A DNA stretch of 64,000 nt from Stomoxys calcitrans (Eukaryota > Arthropoda > Insecta > Diptera > Muscidae): NCBI RefSeq assembly GCF_963082655.1, contig NC_081552.1:128683494-128747493 (forward strand), given 5' to 3'. Made by a program: the position numbers and the translations under genes. Below the pieces are notes generated by a model that worked only from the letters and a program-made list of their open reading frames with translations, had not been told where the DNA came from and did not search any database. Every line of letters starts with the position of its first letter. Positions within the stretch are counted from its first letter, which is position 1. This document shows, one piece after another, positions 57,148 through 64,000 of this stretch.

Positions 57148-58899
57148 CTCGTACTCTCCCCCTTTCCCTAATTTTCAGAAACGCCAGATCTCGGTGATGG
57201 GTGGTGCGATTGAAACGAAATTTTGTGTGCTCTCTTATAGTAACCTAAAAATAAAAATTTAGTATCCAAATTTCGGATGGGGTACTTAGGGGACTGCCCC
57301 ACCCCCAAAACCTATCAAATATATGTAGACCCATCAAAATGGGACTCAAATGAAAGGTATTTAAGAGAAGAAAACGTACCTGATATCCAATTGACGGACT
57401 AAGCGTTTGGGGGACAACCCCAACTCCGAAAACACCAATAAATCGGACATATTTTCCGACCATGGCAATATGGGACTCAAATGAAATGTATTTGCGATTA
57501 GAATACGAATCTAATATCCAAATATAGGACTACCCTTTCGGGGGGGGGGGGGGGGGGGGGGGGGGGAAGGAGTGGAGCCCCATGGCAATATGGGGCTTAA
57601 CTAAAAGTGTGTAGAATACGAATCTGATATCCAAATATGGGACCAAGTGTTTTGGGGGTCCGCCTCTTCCCAAAAACATCCCCAAATGGGGACAAATTTA
57701 CGACATAATAATATGGGGCTCAAACGAAAGGTCTTTGGGAGTAAAGCGCGAATCTGATATCAATATTCGGGAAAAGTGTCTAGGGGGCCACCCTACCCCC
57801 ACAACACCACCCAAATAGGAAGTATTTGCTGACTATTGCAGTATGAGGCTCAAATAAGAGGGTTTTTAGAGTAGAACACGAATCCCATATATATTTTCAA
57901 GGCCAACTCACTGAGTGGCCGCCCATCCCCCAAAACACCCCCCCAAGCCGGTCACGTGTTGCCGAATATGGAAATATGGGGCTCAAACCAAAGGCATTTG
58001 GAAGTAGACCACGTGTCTGATATCAACATTTGGGACGGACTGTCTAGGGAACGTTCCACCACCATAAAAACCCCAAAAGAGGACGTATTTGATCACCAAG
58101 ACAATTTGGGTCTTAAAGACAGTTTTTTTAGTTTTTAGTGGTTGGGGGACCACCCCACTCCCCAAAACACCCCTAAATCGGGCATATTTACCGACCTATC
58201 AATGTGGAGCTTAAATGAAAGGTAATGGGCGGTAGAGCAAGAATTGATACCCACTTTCGGGACCAATTTTCTGAGGGTCTACCCCTTTCCCAAAATACCC
58301 CACAAACAGCAATTTTTTACTGACCATGGCAATTGGGGCTCAAATAAAGGTATTTGGGAGTAGAATACGTATTTGATATCCAAATGTAGGACCATGTATT
58401 TAGGGCATCACCACTTTCTCAAAACACCCCAAAAGGAAATAAATTTTTCGTCCATGCCAATATGTGGCTCAAATGAAAGGTATTTGAGATTAGAAAACGA
58501 ATTTGATAACCTATTTTAGGGATGGCAATAAGGGGCTTAAATAAATGGTATTTGAAAGAAGAGCACTATGCTGATATTTTTCAGGTCCAATTGTCTATGG
58601 CACCAGCTCACCGCCGAAAAAACCGCTAAATGAGATATAATGAGAATATCGGGCTGAAATAAAGAATTTTAAGAATGGAGTACACCTTAAATCCAAACTT
58701 ATATTCGTAGACCTATAAAGGTCATGTGGGATTCAGATAATGCACTTATATTGTTAAACTGTTAGTCAAGCGATATACTATTTTCGTAGCAAGGTATTTC
58801 ACTAAAAGCTCTTTAATTGTCGAAAATAAATATTCCAAGGAAACTTTTGTTCCATATAAAGTAAAAGAAGGCGCAGCGGAGCGGGCCCGGGTCAGCTAG
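57148..58899 (+). mobile_element. Helitron copy D, 5'-truncated
   Basis: It begins inside the element (CTCTCCCCCTTTCCCTAATT, CAGATCTCGGTGATGGGTGG), continues through the family interior repeats, and ends GGCGCAGCGGAGCGGGCCC...GTCAGCTAG|T at 58899. Compared with copy A it lacks the TC end and has internal deletions near 58130 and 58520. A 27-base G run interrupts it at 57540. Confidence 0.85.
57540..57566 (+). repeat. G27 homopolymer
   Basis: Twenty-seven consecutive G within Helitron copy D, preceded by TACCCTTTC and followed by AAGGAGTGG. Copy A has a short GGGGGG at the equivalent site. Likely slippage expansion or a sequencing/assembly artefact; such a run could form G-quadruplex structures. 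Confidence 0.95.
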
Positions 58900-59525
58900 T
58901 AATACATACAAATTTCAAGCGTCTAGCTTTACTCGTTCAAAAGTTTGCGTCTAGCTTTACTCGTTCGGTAGACGGATGGACTGGCTAGATTGACCTAAAA
59001 TATCATATTGGTGCTCTACACCCAAATTTCTTATTTTTAGGGGCGTTTTTGAAAAAAGGGTGAGGGGAGGGTCCGCCCATTAAAGTTTGGATGTTAGATC
59101 TACTTCATTCTTTTGCTTTTGGTGGCGGATTGGAGTAGCCAAACCCGTTGCCCCGAAAGTGGATATCAAAATCATACTCTACTCCCAAAAACCACATTTG
59201 AGCTACATATTGCTATAGTCGGTATATATGTGTAGTTCAGAGATGAGTCGTCACTAAAACACTTGGCCATAAAATAGATATCAGATTTGAGCACTTTTTG
59301 CCATAATCCATAATATAATGTGACGGCCACCCACGCACTTAGCTCTGAAAAAATATCAGCATCGAGCTCTACTGTTACTGTTAAATTCCTTTTATTCTGT
59401 TAATTGTTACTGTTAACTGCAATCGGTTTAGGGGAAGTTCATGCGGTGACACTACCACGAAACACTTGGCCGCAAAATTGCACATCAAATATATTTTCTA
59501 CTGTCAAATACCGATCATGTGAGCC
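58900..59525. mobile_element. Degenerate Helentron/Helitron debris
   Basis: AATTTCAAGCGTCTAGCTTT and a repeated GTCTAGCTTTACTCGTTC block (58920-58965) resemble the mini-me core. From 59030 on, minus-strand Helitron interior motifs (AGGGGAGGGTCCGCCC, CCCGAAAGTGGATATC) can be traced to about 59540. No termini. Confidence 0.5.
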
Positions 59526-59529
59526 CCTT

Positions 59530-60190
59530 ATTGCCATAGTAGGCAAACATTGCCATAGCTCCCATATATATCTTCCATCCGATATGGTCTTTTAAGGCTA
59601 TGAAAGCTGATCTGATTTGATTTGATCTGAACTTTGAAAAATTTAGCATGGGGTGCTTTATTTAATGTCCAAATGCGTGTGCAAAATTTCATTAAAATCG
59701 GTTCAGATTTAGATATAGCTCCCATATACATCTTTCATCCTAGGCTATAGTAGCCACAATTTTAGTCTGATCTTTACAAAACTTTGTACGAAATGTTTTA
59801 TTACCCAATATTGTGCAAAATTTCATTAAAATCGGAACAGATTTTGATATAGCTTCTATATATATCATGCATCCGATATGGCCTTTTAAGGCTATAGAAA
59901 CCACAATTTTGGTTTGATCTTTATAAAATTTAGTGTGAGATGTTTTATTTGTCGTTTTAGTTCGTGTGCTAAATTTAATGAAAGTTCGTCCAGATTTGGG
60001 TATATGTATTTCACATGACACTGCTTTTAGCGCTGTAGTAGCCACAATTTAGGTCATATCGTAAGAAAATCTTCCAAGGTTCCATTCAATATATCAATAG
60101 GTATGCAAAATTAAAATCTGACTATATTTCAACATAGGTTCCATGCATTAAAAGTTGTACGCAGACAATGTGGTGTAGAGTATTATATAT
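59530..60190 (+). mobile_element. 3' part of the third Helentron-like family
   Basis: Four repeats of about 170 bp share ATATAGCTCCCATATA, CATCCGATATGGTCTTTTAA and GTGCAAAATTTCATTAAAATC blocks. They end in TGTGGTGTAGAGTATTATAT (about 60170-60190), which is complementary in layout to the TATACCCTACAACAC 5' motif at 36367. The hairpin terminus is missing. Confidence 0.55.
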
Positions 60191-60474
60191 TTTTAATTCT
60201 TTTTTTTTGGGTGGGATAGGGGGCTTTGATTTCCTTCTGACACGTCTTTTCATTTGAATACAATATATTATACAATATTGAAAATTTTGAGAATTTATAT
60301 TGATGTAGCAATTTTTTAAATATTTCGAATTTTAAATATTTTTAAAAAGAAAATTTTTTTATTTCTTAAAAAAAATAATTTTTTTTTAATATTTTATGAC
60401 CATTTAGCGAAGAATGCTGGATTTAGTGATTTTGGAAAAAATCGAAGCTGTTATCAAAACAAGAAAGATTATAG

Positions 60475-62660
<2,186 letters not shown>

Positions 62661-62668
62661 GTACAGGG

Positions 62669-63076
62669 TGTTGCAAATGATGGAAGTAAGTAGTGTTGGA
62701 ATGTGGTTTAATACTCGGGTCCAATGATGGCTAGTTAGACGTACTGTTTTGGTAGGGTATTGTTTTGGAATGATTGAGCATCAAACAATACATGGCTGTC
62801 TGGTTATTAGCCGGCAGAAGGGGTGGGAAGCTCAAACCAAATGTCTGACGTTAATCCCCGAGTGTAGGCCTTTATTGGTCGTGTTTTCTTTTATATTGTC
62901 AGTCCGATAACCTCAAATCCTTTTTTTATGTATTTCTGGACACGAAGAAATTATGTTTTCGTTTGCAAGTGTATTTCACGGTGAAGAACCTACCCAAATC
63001 GACGAGTAGCCGGCAAAGCCACCGTGTCACCCTACACCTTTCTGAAATATGCACCGTACAACAAGCAAACCTAACA
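62669..63076 (+). mobile_element. Tentative 5' LTR of a gypsy-type element
   Basis: The stretch starts TGTTGC and ends CCTAACA, giving TGTT...AACA termini as in LTRs, 2 bases before the candidate PBS. Only the right boundary is suggested by the PBS. The left boundary is a guess; other TGTT starts exist (for example 62694), and no second LTR is inside the window. Confidence 0.25.
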
Positions 63077-63078
63077 TA

Positions 63079-63090
63079 TGGCGCCCAACG
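63079..63090 (+). other. Candidate tRNA-Lys primer-binding site
   Basis: TGGCGCCCAACG at 63079-63090 matches the 3' end complement of tRNA-Lys as used by several insect Ty3/gypsy elements (known family fact). It follows CCTAACA by 2 bases, and a gag-like frame opens 0.64 kb downstream. The 630-bp leader (63091-63726) is T-rich and otherwise featureless. Confidence 0.5.
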
Positions 63091-63726
63091 GCAGGATACC
63101 TTGTGTAAAGTTTTTTTTTTGTTATTGTCAACTTCCTATAAAAAGAGTTAGACTGAAATGCCATCTATTTCCTTCAAAGGGTTTTGTTTGTGAATTTCAG
63201 TCATTATCTGTGTTGAGAAATACGGATTAATAGCACGGCACGAGTGCCAAATGGTTCTGAGTTTCTTTTATTTGTAATATTGTTTTTATGGGGTTCCCCG
63301 GTAATGTGGCAATCCGCTTACAACGTGATCCTATAAATTTTTGTATTTTTTGTTTTCTAAAAAAAAAAAAAAAAAATTTTTGGTCAGCCTTGTTTCTATT
63401 CCAAGTTGAACTTTTCATGATGTGACCAGACTTTTTTTGGGAAGAATTTTGTTTTTATTCTTTTCACGTGCACCACTAACCGAAATCATTTGCAACACCT
63501 AAACTATCGACTAAATTATATAAACAAAAGGAAATTATTTTGAAAATTTTTTGAAGTTATGTATATGGATACATTTTATCTTATTTTTTTAAATTACATT
63601 TTTTTTAATAGATTTGCATTGAAAATCATATTTTGGGCAAATTAAATTTTAATTTTTTTTTAATTAGATTTGCACTCAGTTCATGTTTTGGGTTTTGTAA
63701 CCCTATATTGTTTGAGGAAATTGTAT

Positions 63727-64000
63727 ATGGATAAATCGAAAGGTCAATCGGAGAACCCACTTAGTGGAATAATTTCACAGGATAGAAGGGTAACTAGAAG
63801 TGTGGCTCGAGCATTAGAATCGCAGGTCGTAGGCTCTATTTTGACACAAATTGACACAGGGATAGAGAAAGATATCGATTTTGTCCCAACTGATTTTTTA
63901 AATAGGTGCGCCAACCGCATATTTGGTAGGTTATCAGGACCTGCTACTAGTAGTACACCTGGCAACACTATAGGAAGTAGCACAGCAAGTGGTGACGAAA
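63727..64000 (+). CDS. Open frame running off the window, probable retrotransposon Gag N-terminus
   Basis: ATG at 63727 opens 91 codons with no stop before the window ends. An in-frame TAA lies at 63661, and the ATG is the first in frame. The peptide starts MDKSKGQSENPLSGIISQ and contains DRRVTRSVARALESQ, FVPTDFLNRCANRIFGRL and a Ser/Thr/Gly-rich stretch. It has a basic segment and no membrane helix. Codon use looks coding-like, unlike the surrounding AT-rich DNA. Position after a candidate PBS suggests gag, but I do not recognise the sequence. A host exon is the alternative. Confidence 0.5.
   Translation, partial: MDKSKGQSENPLSGIISQDRRVTRSVARALESQVVGSILTQIDTGIEKDIDFVPTDFLNRCANRIFGRLSGPATSSTPGNTIGSSTASGDE

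Larger units (their letters stand above)
62667..63499. repeat. 15-bp perfect inverted repeat bounding 0.83 kb
   Basis: GGTGTTGCAAATGAT at 62667-62681 and its exact reverse complement at 63485-63499. The interval includes the candidate LTR end and primer-binding site. No matching target duplication flanks it, and the match does not extend in either direction. Confidence 0.85.

Overview
The window is AT-rich eukaryotic DNA that is almost wholly made of transposable elements, mostly broken and nested. The repeat families point to a calyptrate (muscoid) fly. DINE-1/mini-me-like elements carry (GTCC/GTCT)n microsatellites and about 170-bp internal repeats. There are also Helitrons with canonical A|TC...CTAG|T ends, mariner-type MITEs, several non-LTR retrotransposon (LINE) families and Ty3/gypsy elements. 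The species is an inference from repeat style (Stomoxys, Musca or a blowfly would fit). I found no host gene I can defend. The best coding candidates outside relics are an open gag-like frame running off the right edge (63727-64000) and a doubtful exon-like stretch near 32.3 kb.

Layout. 1-4.4 kb: three same-strand Helentron-like elements (E1-E3) with a 1.59-kb tandem duplication. 4.4-6.2 kb: an RTE-like LINE relic. 6.2-7.35 kb: Helentron-like fragment plus copy E4. 7.36-20.44 kb: one minus-strand Ty3/gypsy (412/mdg1-like) relic split into four blocks by two copies of one LINE family (9435-11400 and 12317-15872, both with recognisable target duplications), a third LINE (16.2-18.06 kb) and Helentron-like E5. 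20.45-22.75 kb: two Helentron-like halves fused head to head. 23.4-34.7 kb: RNase H-bearing LINE relics (I/LOA/R1-type), another LINE endonuclease split by E8, a MITE, and E9. 34.7-36 kb: Helitron 3' part. 36.4-39.6 kb: further Helentron-like families holding two precisely inserted mariner-type MITEs, whose empty sites can be read. 40-42.8 kb: the best preserved RNase H LINE. 42.96-46.94 kb: an apparently exact 1989-bp tandem duplication. 46.97-49.4 kb: full Helitron plus remnants. 49.8-51.1 kb: a LINE split by a 3' LINE fragment with a 12-bp target duplication. 51.3-55.7 kb: E10, an inverted full Helitron and another LINE 3' part. 55.7-60.2 kb: LINE ORF1-like relic, a Helitron with a 27-G run, degenerate repeats. 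60.5 kb: a (TA)n block. 60.6-64 kb: A-rich, apparently unique DNA leading to a candidate primer-binding site and gag-like ORF of an LTR retrotransposon.

How the parts relate: nothing here acts as a pathway. The order of nesting gives a relative history: the gypsy element came first, then the LINEs and Helentron-like elements inside it. The Helentron-like and Helitron copies have no visible Rep/helicase and would depend on proteins supplied from elsewhere. No intact transposase, reverse transcriptase or integrase reading frame was found. No clearly new biological system is evident. The least ordinary items are the head-to-head double-3'-end Helentron-like chimeras, the degenerate 2A-like motif beside a PHD-like finger at a LINE N-terminus, the fold-back transposon with transposase N-termini in both arms, and the putative right-edge retroelement.
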